DNA of 64,000 nt from Bacteroidota bacterium (GCA_003045895.1 PZPC01000009.1:29692-93691), one strand, 5' to 3'; numbered from the stretch's first letter, positions 36,654-45,341 are shown. Translations and numbers: made by a program. The notes: generated by a model from the letters alone, not told the origin.

Positions 36654-39600
36654 TTAATCAATGAGGTAATTGACTTCCAGTACGGTATGGTTGTACTGAA
36701 AGAGGGAGGTCAGGTAATGAATGTCGATTGACTGGGCATTGTCCAGCAGTTGCACGTATTGAAGGAAGTCTATTTCTCCATTCTGGAAAGCTTTGCCCGC
36801 GTGGAAGCGCGTTTCTTCGGCCAGTGCCTGGCCGGTGGTGCGGTAGTAGTTGATGCCTTCGGCGTGTTGTTGCAGGTCCGAGCGCAGGGTTTGGTATTTG
36901 CTGTAGAGTTGGCGTTGGTAGTTGTCGGTTTCCAATTGTTGGATGGTTATTTCGGTGGTGGCGGCATCGATGCGGGCCTGGTGTGCCTTCCGCCACAGGG
37001 GGATGGCTACGCCAGCCTGAAAGCCGTTGTACCGCTGCGCGTCTGGGCCGTTGTTGGAGCCGCTGAAAAGGGAGAACTGCAAGTCGGGCAGCAGTTGTTT
37101 TTTCGCCAACGTCAGGTGGTCCTGGGCCAGTTGGCGCGCGTCTGCCAGGTACCGGATACCGGGATGGTTGCTGGTGTCGAGGGCGACCACGGGAAGCTGG
37201 ATGAGTTCGGTTGGAGCGATCGCATAGACGGTATCCGTTTGCAACCATTGCTGCAGCTGGAGGTATGCTTTTTGCACCTGCTCCTGGGTTTGCTTGCGCT
37301 GCACTGCTATCTCTTGCTGCTTGGTTTGGGCGGTTAGTTTTTCGAGGTAGTTGGTTGCGCCCTGGTCGAATTTGCGCTGCGCAGCCTGGGCAAACCGACC
37401 GTAGAGGCTGTCGAGGTACGTGTAGTTGTTCAGCAATTGCTGCCAGTAGGCTACCTCGTAGTAGGCTTGGGTGACGGCCTTGGTGATCCGCCGCTGGTCG
37501 AGCGCATACTGGTCTTTGGCCAGGGTGGTTTGGCCCGTCAGTACCTTGCGGCGGGCACCGTAAACGGTGGGAAATTCCACCGACTGGCTGATTCCCCACA
37601 CGTGCAGCGGCTGGCCGTTGGCCGCCAGGTTGTTTTGGTCGAAGCTGTATTGGAGCTGGGTTTTACCCAGGTCGAGGGCACTACCTTCCAGCTGCCGGGT
37701 TTGATCCACCCGCTGCGCCACCGCCTGCAAACCCAGGTTGTTGTCCAGTGCGAGTTGTACGGCCTGCTCCACGGTGAGGGGGGCTTGTGCCTGGCCTAAG
37801 AAGGGCAAACACAGCAGGGCCAGCAAGGTGAGTAAGGCCGGTTTCTTTTTCCTTTTGGGCCGGTGGCCGCGCCGGTCGAACAGGGCGTAAAGTACCGGCA
37901 ACACCACCAGGGTAAGGAGGGTGGCCGAGACGAGCCCGCCGACGACTACCGTGGCCAGGGGGCGCTGCACTTCGGCACCCGCCGAGGTAGAAATAGCCAT
38001 GGGTAAAAAACCCAGCGCCGCCGCGGTGGCGGTCAGCAACACGGGGCGCAGTCGTTTCTGGGTGCCTACCAGGATGCGCTTGTTGATGTCGGTCATCCCG
38101 TGGGCCTTGAGGGTCTTGAACTCTTCGATGAGGACAATCCCATTCAACACTGCAATTCCGAAAAGGGCAATGAAACCCACTCCGGCAGAAATGCTGAAGG
38201 GCAGGTCCCGGAGGTAGAGCAACAGCACGCCACCGACGGCCGACAACGGAATAGCGCTAAAGATGATGAGCGCTTCCTTCACGGAGTCGAAAGCAAAATA
38301 GAGCAGCACGAAGATGAGTATCAACGCAATGGGTACGGCCACCATCAGGCGGTCTCTGGCCGTGCGGAGGTTTTCAAACTGCCCCCCGTAGGCAATGGTG
38401 TAGCCCGGCGGCAACTTGATTTTGCGCTCGATGACGTCCTGTACATCCTGGACCACCGACTCCAGGTCGCGGTTCCGGACGTTGACCCCTACCACAATGC
38501 GCCGCTTGGTATTGTCGCGGGAAATTTTGGCAGGGCCTTTGGTATAGCTGATCTGGGCAAACTCCCGCAAGGGGAGTTGGCTGCCATTGGGCAGAAGGAT
38601 AGAGGCCTTTTCCAGGTCGCTGATGTCCTGGCGGTGGCGCTCGTCGTAGCGCACGACCAGGTCGAACTGCTTCTCGCCTTCGAATACCATTCCCGCCGAC
38701 TTGCCCGCAAAGCCCATGGTGATCATGTCGTTGAGGTCGGCCACGTTCAGGCCGTATTTGGCAATTTTGCGCCGGTCATACTGGACCGACATCTGGGGCA
38801 GGCCGGCCACTTTTTCTACCGTAATATCTGCGGCGCCGGGGATACCCGCGATGGCCGCTTCTACTTCGGTGGCTTTTTGGTACAACACGTCCAGGTCTTC
38901 GCCAAAAATTTTGATGGCCAGGTCGGCGCGTACCCCCGTAATCAGCTCGTTGAAGCGCATCTCGATGGGCTGGGTAAATTCGAATTCAATGCCCGGCATT
39001 TCAGACAGCGCCTCCTTGAACAGGTCGGCAAGCTCGTCTTTGGTGGCGGCAGATTCCCAGGTGGCGATGGGTTTCAATTTGATAATCACATCGCTTTCCT
39101 CCATCGACATGGGATCGGTAGGCACCTCGGCGGCACCGATCCGGCTGACCACCTGGTCTACTTCGGGGAAGCGCAGGAGGATCTGCTCGATCTGGGTGGT
39201 GGCGGCCACGGTGTTGCTCAGCGACAAGCCCGTTTTCAGGATGGGCTGGATGACAAAGTCGCCTTCGTCCAGCGTAGGGACAAATTCACCACCCATGCGG
39301 GAAAATACCAGGGCAACGCCCACCAGCAGCAAGAAAGCCAGGCTCAACACCAGGGCTTTGTGGCGCAGGGCCCAGGCAATGGTGGGCTGGTAGCTGTCTT
39401 CGAGCAGGGCCATGAGGCGGGACGAGATGGTCTTCTTCGTCGGATCACCCGGCCTGATGAACAGCGAAGCCATCACGGGTACGTAGGTGAAGCAGAGGAT
39501 CATGGCCCCGATGAGCGCAAAACAGAAGACCAGCGCCATGGGGGTGAACATCTTGCCTTCCACCCCAACCAACGATAGAATGGGAATGAAGACAATGATG

Positions 39601-40979
39601 ATAATCAACTGGCCAAAGACGGCCGAGTGCATCATTTTGCTGGCTCCCTGGAAGGTGATGCGGTCGATGAAGTCCTGCTGCTCATCCTGGGGGAGCTTCA
39701 GCAGTTGGGTGCGGTTGGCGGTAATGCTGAAAGCGATAAACTCCACGATAATGACCGCCCCGTCGATGATGATGCCAAAGTCGATGGCACCCAGGCTCAT
39801 CAAGTTGGCGTCGACGCCGAAGAGGTACATCAGCGAGAGGGCAAACAACAGGCACAAGGGAATGACGGAAGCCACCACCAGGCCGGAGCGGAAATTGCCC
39901 AGCAAAAGCACCACCACAAAGATGACAATGAGGCACCCTAAAAGGAGGTTTTCGGCAATGGTGGAGGTCGTTTTTTCAATCAATTCACTGCGTTCCAAAA
40001 AGCCGTTGATGCTGATTCCCGGCGGCAGCGACGATTGGATTTCCGCTACCCGGATCTTGACGGCTTCGATGACGGCCTTGGAGTTGGCGCCCTTGAGCAT
40101 CATCACCTGGCCGAGTACTTTTTCGCCTTCGCCGTTGCCGGTAATGGCGCCAAAACGGGTAGCGGCACCGAAGCCGACGGCGGCTACGTCGCGGATAAAG
40201 ATGGGGCTCCCACCGCGGGTGTCGACCACGATGTTTTCAATATCTGCCAGGCTGCTCACCAGGCCTTCGCCGCGGATGAAGTAGGCCTGGTTGACTTTCT
40301 CGATGTAGCCGCCGCCCGCCACGCTGTTGTTTTTCTCGAGGGCGCTGAAGATTTGCGCCACCGAAATATTCAAACTCCGCAAGCGCTCGGGGTTGATGGC
40401 TACCTCGTACTGTTTGAGAAAACCACCCCAGGTATTGACCTCCACCACGCCGGGAATCCCCGACAGTTGGCGTTTGACTACCCAGTCCTGGATGGTGCGG
40501 ATGTCCGTCAGGGAATAGTCGGCACGGTGGGCCGTATCCACATCAATGACGTATTGGTAAATTTCGCCCAGCCCCGTCGAGATAGGCCCCATGAAGGGCG
40601 TGCCAAAGCCCGCGGGGATTTTTTCCTCGGCGCTTTTTATTTTCTCGGCAATCAGCTGGCGGGGGAGGTAGGTACCCATGTTGTCATTGAAAACCACCGT
40701 CACCACCGAAAGGCCAAATTTGGAGATGGACCGGATTTCTTTCACCTCGGGCAGGTTGGCCATTTCCAGCTCCACGGGGTAGGTGAGGAACTTTTCCACG
40801 TCTTCGGTGGCCAGGTTGCGGGAGGTGGTGATAATCTGCACCTGGTTGTTGGTCACGTCGGGTACGGCTCCAATGGGGATATTGCCCAGGGAGTAGAGGC
40901 CAAAGCCCACGATGCCTAGGGAAAAGAGGAGCACGATTAGTTTGTGGTGAATACTGTACTGAATAATTCGTTCTAACAT
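36654..40979 (-). CDS. CzcA-type heavy-metal RND pump fused to a TolC-like outer-membrane domain
   Basis: 1441 residues. Residues 1-1035 are a complete HME-RND pump with twelve helices and two periplasmic porter regions. In the fourth helix, SLGAIDFGIIIDGAVIIVE is the DFG-D-E proton-relay pattern of divalent-cation pumps (Czc/Cnr type) rather than of CusA. After a basic linker (FDRRGHRPKRKKK) comes a second signal-peptide-like segment, ALLTLLALLCLPFLGQAQA (about 1045-1063). An outer-membrane efflux protein domain of about 375 residues follows, with LTVEQAVQLALDNN. Cleavage at the internal signal could free the TolC part for the outer membrane. Zn, Co, Cd or Ni is the likely substrate class. 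An RR-controlled promoter precedes the gene. Confidence 0.93.
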   Translation of the reverse strand: MLERIIQYSIHHKLIVLLFSLGIVGFGLYSLGNIPIGAVPDVTNNQVQIITTSRNLATEDVEKFLTYPVELEMANLPEVKEIRSISKFGLSVVTVVFNDNMGTYLPRQLIAEKIKSAEEKIPAGFGTPFMGPISTGLGEIYQYVIDVDTAHRADYSLTDIRTIQDWVVKRQLSGIPGVVEVNTWGGFLKQYEVAINPERLRSLNISVAQIFSALEKNNSVAGGGYIEKVNQAYFIRGEGLVSSLADIENIVVDTRGGSPIFIRDVAAVGFGAATRFGAITGNGEGEKVLGQVMMLKGANSKAVIEAVKIRVAEIQSSLPPGISINGFLERSELIEKTTSTIAENLLLGCLIVIFVVVLLLGNFRSGLVVASVIPLCLLFALSLMYLFGVDANLMSLGAIDFGIIIDGAVIIVEFIAFSITANRTQLLKLPQDEQQDFIDRITFQGASKMMHSAVFGQLIIIIVFIPILSLVGVEGKMFTPMALVFCFALIGAMILCFTYVPVMASLFIRPGDPTKKTISSRLMALLEDSYQPTIAWALRHKALVLSLAFLLLVGVALVFSRMGGEFVPTLDEGDFVIQPILKTGLSLSNTVAATTQIEQILLRFPEVDQVVSRIGAAEVPTDPMSMEESDVIIKLKPIATWESAATKDELADLFKEALSEMPGIEFEFTQPIEMRFNELITGVRADLAIKIFGEDLDVLYQKATEVEAAIAGIPGAADITVEKVAGLPQMSVQYDRRKIAKYGLNVADLNDMITMGFAGKSAGMVFEGEKQFDLVVRYDERHRQDISDLEKASILLPNGSQLPLREFAQISYTKGPAKISRDNTKRRIVVGVNVRNRDLESVVQDVQDVIERKIKLPPGYTIAYGGQFENLRTARDRLMVAVPIALILIFVLLYFAFDSVKEALIIFSAIPLSAVGGVLLLYLRDLPFSISAGVGFIALFGIAVLNGIVLIEEFKTLKAHGMTDINKRILVGTQKRLRPVLLTATAAALGFLPMAISTSAGAEVQRPLATVVVGGLVSATLLTLVVLPVLYALFDRRGHRPKRKKKPALLTLLALLCLPFLGQAQAPLTVEQAVQLALDNNLGLQAVAQRVDQTRQLEGSALDLGKTQLQYSFDQNNLAANGQPLHVWGISQSVEFPTVYGARRKVLTGQTTLAKDQYALDQRRITKAVTQAYYEVAYWQQLLNNYTYLDSLYGRFAQAAQRKFDQGATNYLEKLTAQTKQQEIAVQRKQTQEQVQKAYLQLQQWLQTDTVYAIAPTELIQLPVVALDTSNHPGIRYLADARQLAQDHLTLAKKQLLPDLQFSLFSGSNNGPDAQRYNGFQAGVAIPLWRKAHQARIDAATTEITIQQLETDNYQRQLYSKYQTLRSDLQQHAEGINYYRTTGQALAEETRFHAGKAFQNGEIDFLQYVQLLDNAQSIDIHYLTSLFQYNHTVLEVNYLID

Positions 40980-41007
40980 CTTTTCCGCTGAATTTTATTT
41001 GCTGGTG

Positions 41008-41015
41008 CAAAAATA
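41008..41015 (-). promoter_or_regulatory. -7 promoter box of the efflux operon
   Basis: TATTTTTG on the minus strand matches TAnnTTTG. It is 28 bases from the CzcA-TolC start codon and 10 bp downstream of the last repeat of the operator at 41026-41063. The operator covers the place where a -33 element would be, as expected for an activator-dependent promoter. Confidence 0.65.
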
Positions 41016-41025
41016 GGACGGTGTC

Positions 41026-41063
41026 CTTAAGGGCACATTAAACTTGTCTTAAGATTGCCTTAA
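41026..41063 (-). promoter_or_regulatory. Response-regulator operator: four TTAA(G/T) repeats spaced 11 bp
   Basis: On the minus strand TTAAG, TTAAG, TTAAT and TTAAG start at 41063, 41052, 41041 and 41030, each exactly 11 bp from the next, on one face of the helix. OmpR/PhoB-type regulators bind such tandem repeats. The first repeat overlaps the histidine kinase stop codon. The same motif occurs twice, again 11 bp apart, before the response regulator gene. Confidence 0.75.
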
Positions 41064-42433
41064 AATGTGATGGTGAACGTCGTGCCCGTACCCAGGGTGC
41101 TGGCTACGGAGAGCTGCGCACGAATGGCATCAGCTGCTTTTTTGGCAATGGAGAGGCCCAGCCCGTTACCGGAAATTTGGCGGTGCTCCAGGGCATCGGA
41201 GCGGAAGAAATTGTCGAACAGGTGGTTCAGGTCCGGGGGCTTAATGCCAATGCCCCGGTCCTGGATGGTACAAACCAGGTGGCCGGCGGTGGTGCGGATG
41301 GCAATGGTGATCGCGGTAGCCTCGTAGGAATATTTGATGGCATTGTCGACGATGTTGTTGACGATCAAATTGGAGTAGTACTGCGGCACCAGCGCTTCCT
41401 GGCCGGTTTGGATGTTGAGGTCGATGCGGAGGTTTTTTCGGGCAATCGCATCCTGGTGCCGGGCCAGGGCTTCGTGGAGCAGCGTCGGAAGAGGGACAAA
41501 GGCCGCGGTGGCTAATTCCCCGGAAGTATCCAGGCGGGCCAGGGTGAGCAGTTGCTCGATGGTGGCGGTCATGCGGTCAATTTCCGCCAGGCTGTAGGTG
41601 ATTTTTTCTTCGTACTCTGCCTGGCCGCGCGGCTTGCGGATGAGCACTTCCAGGGTGCCGCGCAGGGTGGTCAGGGGGGTGCGCAACTCGTGGGACGCAT
41701 CGGAGGTAAACTGCCGCTCGCGGGCCAGGGTATTTTCGATGCGTTGCAGGAGCTGGTTGAATCCGGCCGAGAGGTCGTAGAGTTCGTCTTTGTTGTTCGG
41801 CAGGCTGACGCGTTCGGTCAGGTTGTGCTTGGTGATCCGGTTGATGGTTTGCGTCATCTCCTGAATGGGGATAATGCTCCGGCCCGCCAGGAAGCGCGAA
41901 ACAAAATACAAGCCCGCCAACACGAAAAGATAGGAAAACAAGAGCACCCTGCGCAAGCGCAGCAGCACCGCCAGCGAGGACTCCGATGACATGGCCGCCA
42001 GGATGTACCCCGTTGTCGTGCCAGTGTCGTTGCGCAGGGGGAGCTGCACCTGCCGGATGGCGCGCCCTTTGAGGTAGTCGTCGAAATGCCCACCCCATAT
42101 TTCTGGCCGGAACGGCAGCAGGTCGGATTTCAGGTTGGGGGATTTGTCCATTACCCGTCCTTTTTCATCGATGAGTTGGATGAAGACCGGATTCACCTGG
42201 ATTTCCCGGTGCTCGCGCTCTTCCCATTCCGCTTTGTTGATGAAGCGGATGCTGTCACCACTCACCCTGACCTCCCCCGTGTGCTTGTGTGCTTCGTAGG
42301 AGAGGTCGTGATCCAGGTGGAGGTAAACCGTTCGTTGTACGATCCCGTAGACAAAGCCAAAGACCACCGCCATGATGACCGCCGTAGCGATCATGTAGTG
42401 GAAAGCAATTCTGTTCTGGAAGCTCAGGTTCAT
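41060..42433 (-). CDS. Sensor histidine kinase of the metal-efflux locus
   Basis: A 457-residue membrane kinase. Helix 1 is at about residues 12-34, followed by a periplasmic sensor of about 120 residues, helix 2 at about 155-177, and a HAMP region (ITKHNLTERVSLP). The HisKA domain has SDASHELRTPLTTL (phospho-acceptor His 248). The HATPase domain has NIVDNAIKYS, DRGIGIK and GNGLGLSIAKK. The architecture is that of CusS/CzcS-type sensors of periplasmic metal. Its ATG overlaps the stop of the response regulator gene by 4 bases. Confidence 0.93.
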   Translation of the reverse strand: MNLSFQNRIAFHYMIATAVIMAVVFGFVYGIVQRTVYLHLDHDLSYEAHKHTGEVRVSGDSIRFINKAEWEEREHREIQVNPVFIQLIDEKGRVMDKSPNLKSDLLPFRPEIWGGHFDDYLKGRAIRQVQLPLRNDTGTTTGYILAAMSSESSLAVLLRLRRVLLFSYLFVLAGLYFVSRFLAGRSIIPIQEMTQTINRITKHNLTERVSLPNNKDELYDLSAGFNQLLQRIENTLARERQFTSDASHELRTPLTTLRGTLEVLIRKPRGQAEYEEKITYSLAEIDRMTATIEQLLTLARLDTSGELATAAFVPLPTLLHEALARHQDAIARKNLRIDLNIQTGQEALVPQYYSNLIVNNIVDNAIKYSYEATAITIAIRTTAGHLVCTIQDRGIGIKPPDLNHLFDNFFRSDALEHRQISGNGLGLSIAKKAADAIRAQLSVASTLGTGTTFTITF

Positions 42434-43098
42434 AGTTCTTTAGCGATATAGCCCACACCCCGCACGGTTTGAATGTAGTTCTCCTCGTCGGTGAGCAGCA
42501 ACTTCTTCCGGAGGGCGTTGATGTAGACATCAATCACCCCGGTATTGTACTCAAAGTGAATATCCCAGACACTTTCGATGATGCGGGTACGCCGGCACAC
42601 CTGGCCTTTGTGGCGCATCAGGAATTCCAGGAGGGCAAACTCCTTCTGCGTCAGGTTGATGGCCTGGCCGCTTTTCAAGACCTCATGGCTGCCCGTGTCC
42701 AGGGTGATGTGGCCCAGGGTAAACACGGCATGCTCGCCGGTCTGGGGGCGCAGCTGTACCTTGATCCGCTCCAGCAACTCCGCAAAGTGAAAGGGTTTTT
42801 TAATGTAGTCGTTGGCGCCGGATTGCAGCCCGAAGACGGTTTCGTCGACGGTGTCCCTGGCCGTGAGAAAAATGACGGGCGTCGCCGGAAAGGCCGCCTT
42901 GAATTGCTGGCAAATTTCGATCCCGCTCACGCCGGGCACCATCCAGTCGAGCAGCAGCAGGTCGTATTCTCCCGACAAGGCCAATTGCAGGCCCGTTTTT
43001 CCCTCGTAGGCGACGTCCACGGCAAAGGATTCTTCTTCCAATCCTTGTTGCAGGAATTTAGCGATGCCCACCTCGTCTTCTACGATCAAAATTCTCAT
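42430..43098 (-). CDS. OmpR/CusR-family response regulator
   Basis: A 222-residue regulator. The receiver domain has MRILIVEDEVGIA, phospho-acceptor Asp in LLLLDWMVPGVSG (about residue 51), the switch Thr in VIFLTARD and Lys in IKKPFHFAELLERI. The C-terminal winged-helix domain shows LTQKEFALLEFLMRHKGQV and DVYINALRKKL with VRGVGYIA. It is the first gene of the operon regulator - kinase - pump - adaptor. The TTAAG direct repeats before this gene and before the pump gene are its likely binding sites. Confidence 0.95.
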   Translation of the reverse strand: MRILIVEDEVGIAKFLQQGLEEESFAVDVAYEGKTGLQLALSGEYDLLLLDWMVPGVSGIEICQQFKAAFPATPVIFLTARDTVDETVFGLQSGANDYIKKPFHFAELLERIKVQLRPQTGEHAVFTLGHITLDTGSHEVLKSGQAINLTQKEFALLEFLMRHKGQVCRRTRIIESVWDIHFEYNTGVIDVYINALRKKLLLTDEENYIQTVRGVGYIAKEL

Positions 43099-43143
43099 CC
43101 TGCAAATATCTGCTTTTAGTGGGACACCTGCCTGTACCGGTTT

Positions 43144-43159
43144 CTTAGGATTTGCTTAA
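43144..43159 (-). promoter_or_regulatory. Two TTAAG-type repeats, 11 bp apart, before the response regulator gene
   Basis: On the minus strand TTAAG (from 43159) and CTAAG (from 43148) are 11 bp apart, matching the larger operator at 41026-41063. The site lies 46-61 bases upstream of the ATG and suggests autoregulation. Confidence 0.55.
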
Positions 43160-43167
43160 GATCTGTC

Positions 43168-43187
43168 CAGCCAAATTTATTTGGCTG
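43168..43187. repeat. 20-bp palindrome, copy 1 of a dispersed element
   Basis: CAGCCAAATTTATTTGGCTG is a perfect palindrome with a TT centre. It lies between the divergent response regulator and UPF0175 genes. An 18/20 match with the same GTC before it occurs at 60628-60647. Confidence 0.8.
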
Positions 43188-43216
43188 CGTACGAATAGCG
43201 GCGGGGTAATCTTTGA

Positions 43217-43248
43217 TTTGCCAAAGATGATCCAAACCCTTATCTTTA
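43217..43248 (+). promoter_or_regulatory. Promoter of the UPF0175 gene
   Basis: TTTG (43217-43220), 20 bases, then TATCTTTA (43241-43248) fits the Bacteroidota -33 TTTG / -7 TAnnTTTG arrangement with one mismatch in the last base. The ATG follows 38 bases later. Confidence 0.5.
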
Positions 43249-43286
43249 TAAAAGTTTGTTGATAGATAACAAGAAGATTAACCAAT

Positions 43287-43526
43287 ATGGGCGTTCAGAT
43301 AACGGAGGATGTGCTCGACAGCATCAATATGACCGCTGAGGAGTTGCTGATTGAAATGGCCACGCATTTATATGATTTGGAGAAACTAAGTATGGGTCAA
43401 GCAAGACACCTGGCTAATCTTGACCATATCTCCTTTCAAAAAGAATTAGCCAAAAGAAATATATATATAAAATACAATTTGGATGAGTTCCTGGAAGATA
43501 TGAAGACAATAGAGGCGTTAGACTAG
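43287..43526 (+). CDS. UPF0175 family protein, orphan antitoxin-like
   Basis: A 79-residue protein. The N-terminal part resembles a ribbon-helix-helix-type opening, then MTAEELLIEMATHLYDLEKL, SMGQARHLANLDHISFQKEL and a short helical tail. This is the UPF0175 pattern, found as the first gene of pairs with DUF3368 PIN-domain ribonucleases. Here the next gene is on the other strand and is not a PIN protein, so the gene is an orphan or acts alone. The region is more AT-rich than its neighbours, which fits an acquired gene. It has a plausible promoter of its own. Confidence 0.8.
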   Translation: MGVQITEDVLDSINMTAEELLIEMATHLYDLEKLSMGQARHLANLDHISFQKELAKRNIYIKYNLDEFLEDMKTIEALD

Positions 43527-43535
43527 ATCATTAAT

Positions 43536-44177
43536 TCAAAAAACACCCTGATAAATAGCCCGCAGCGAAACAGCCTGCCCTGCCACCAGCATAAGGTCAG
43601 TAAGATCCGTAAAGGTGGTTTCCAGCCATTGGCCAGATGCGGGTACCCGCTCCATGAGGGTCACCCTGGCTTCCGTAGATTCCAGGTAGAGGATATAATC
43701 CAAGGAAGGGATTTGCTTGTAGCAAGGCAATTTTTCGCCCCAATCTCTTACCCTGGTGGAAGGAGATAAAATCTCCAGCAGCAGGACAGGAGACAATTCT
43801 GCCGTCATTCCTGCCTGGTACTGGTATTGTTCGGCATGGCGAAGGGCTACGCAGCCGTCGGGGTTGAAAACAGCGTGGTCGCAAGCAGGAATACATACCG
43901 GCCGATTGCTATTGAATAGCCGATATAAGCTACGGTCGGCATAGATTGCTTGCAAGAGGAAATTCAAATTCGATGCGATTTCTGAGTGGTCTTCCGATTC
44001 GTAGCTCATGCTGGCAATAATTTCACCCTGGTAATAATCCAGGCGATAGTCCGTAGCATCCACCAGTTGCCAGTATGCTTCCTGGCTACCCACGAGGCGT
44101 ACGGGCGCAACACCTGACAGCGCGAGGCGTTCTGCCAATTGGTCGTGCAAATCAGGAAAGGAGACTTTACTGGACAT
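43536..44177 (-). CDS. Uma2 family (DUF820) endonuclease-like protein
   Basis: A 213-residue protein with a PD-(D/E)XK fold signature of the Uma2 family. YRLDYYQGEIIASMS, then NPDGCVALRH (active-site Asp), then SPVLLLEILSPSTRVRDWGEK (active-site Glu and the SPST motif with a following Lys), then YKQIPSLDYILYLES. Uma2 genes are abundant in cyanobacteria and some Bacteroidota, often near mobile DNA, and their roles are poorly known. The gene is convergent with the UPF0175 gene, with 9 bases between the stops. Confidence 0.88.
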   Translation of the reverse strand: MSSKVSFPDLHDQLAERLALSGVAPVRLVGSQEAYWQLVDATDYRLDYYQGEIIASMSYESEDHSEIASNLNFLLQAIYADRSLYRLFNSNRPVCIPACDHAVFNPDGCVALRHAEQYQYQAGMTAELSPVLLLEILSPSTRVRDWGEKLPCYKQIPSLDYILYLESTEARVTLMERVPASGQWLETTFTDLTDLMLVAGQAVSLRAIYQGVF

Positions 44178-44295
44178 GAATTTGCTTGAAGATGAGGTAT
44201 AAATATAAGGGAATTTTGTGAGTTGGGCAATCGGTTCACAAAACGTGAAGGGCGAAATGGATTTGCAAGCAATAGTTGGAAAATGAGCGGCTTTT

Positions 44296-44353
44296 AAAAA
44301 AAAAGCGCCGGAAGCTTCACAAAAACTATAAGCATTTGTAAAGTTCCGGCGCT
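44296..44353 (-). terminator. Long-stem terminator of the T9SS gene at 44379
   Basis: AGCGCCGGAA (44304-44313) pairs with TTCCGGCGCT (44344-44353) over 10 bp. The stem continues inside as CTTCACAAA against TTTGTAAAG with one mismatch. On the minus strand it is followed by nine U. It ends transcription 26 bases after the stop codon. Confidence 0.88.
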
Positions 44354-44378
44354 AGTTCTTCAAACTACAATACACCCC

Positions 44379-45341
44379 TTACCGCTGCTTCTGGATACTG
44401 GTTTGATAGATTTCTTGCCCTATGCGAAGCTGTAGCAAATACAGGCCATTGGGTAAATCCGTCGGCACGGGCAAAACCAGTTGCTGGCCATCCGTGGCGG
44501 CTGGCATTTGCTGCTGGAGGCTTCGGCCCAATACATCTATCCACCGCACCTCCACTGTTTCTGCACCATTATTAGTGGCTGGCAGTATAATATTTACCTG
44601 CTCGCGGACAGGATTGGGATAGGCTCGGATATTTTCCTTCTTTTTGCTGCGGACTTCCACGATGTCCGAAAATTCGAAAGCACCATCATAGTCCAGCTGC
44701 TTGAGGCGGTAGTAGTTGTAGCCATTGGCGGGAGACTCGTGCCAGTAGCCGTATCTTTGCGTTTGCACGGTAGTACCTACACCTTCCACAAAGTCGAGCG
44801 CCTTCCAGGTACGGGCATCTTGCGAATGCTGCACTTCAAAACCTTTGTTGTTGGATTCGGTGGCGGTGGCCCACTCTAGCTTGACCTCGGCGGCGTGGGG
44901 CGTGGCGCGGAAGTATTGGAATTCTACGGGGAGTGCGCCAGTGGCGGATCCAGTACCTGAAAAATAAGACCAAGGGCCTGCTCCAGGATCAGGCTCAGAA
45001 TCTGAAGCCGATAATAAGAACAGAGGGTCATCTAAATTTATATCAGCAGCTACATCATATAATCGCCAATCATAAAGGGTTTGTCCGAAAGGGGGGGGTA
45101 TGGGAACAAAAACGCCAACTCTAACAATCTTATAAGCATTTCTATTGGGGTGCCCTACTTCTATGGGACCAGTGTATTCATTGTCATTCCCGTCACCAGA
45201 GGTCATGGAAGTTACTTCGTATGTCCCCTCAATATTAGGCCCTACACCTGTTTGGCCAGAGATCACATAAACCTGTGCTTGTATACTCGTAAATCCAAGT
45301 AAGAGCAGCAATAAAGTTGTAAAATGTAGAAGTGTTTTCAT
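44379..45341 (-). CDS. Small T9SS type A sorting-domain protein
   Basis: A 320-residue secreted protein. It has a signal peptide (residues 1-22, ending near SIQAQ) and a short, unrecognised N-terminal region of about 110 residues. LPVEFQYFRATPHAAEVKLE then begins an Ig-like module common before T9SS tails (WATATESNNKGFEVQHS). The type A signal closes the protein: IRAYPNPVREQVNIILPA, WIDVLGRSLQQQM and DLPNGLYLLQL. It is 85 bases downstream of the giant HYR gene on the same strand. Function unknown. Confidence 0.88.
   Translation of the reverse strand: MKTLLHFTTLLLLLLGFTSIQAQVYVISGQTGVGPNIEGTYEVTSMTSGDGNDNEYTGPIEVGHPNRNAYKIVRVGVFVPIPPPFGQTLYDWRLYDVAADINLDDPLFLLSASDSEPDPGAGPWSYFSGTGSATGALPVEFQYFRATPHAAEVKLEWATATESNNKGFEVQHSQDARTWKALDFVEGVGTTVQTQRYGYWHESPANGYNYYRLKQLDYDGAFEFSDIVEVRSKKKENIRAYPNPVREQVNIILPATNNGAETVEVRWIDVLGRSLQQQMPAATDGQQLVLPVPTDLPNGLYLLQLRIGQEIYQTSIQKQR

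Noticed and set aside
38100..39578. 492-codon open frame antisense to the CzcA-TolC gene
   Set aside because: His- and Gly-rich shadow with no recognisable domain; the pump motifs are on the other strand.
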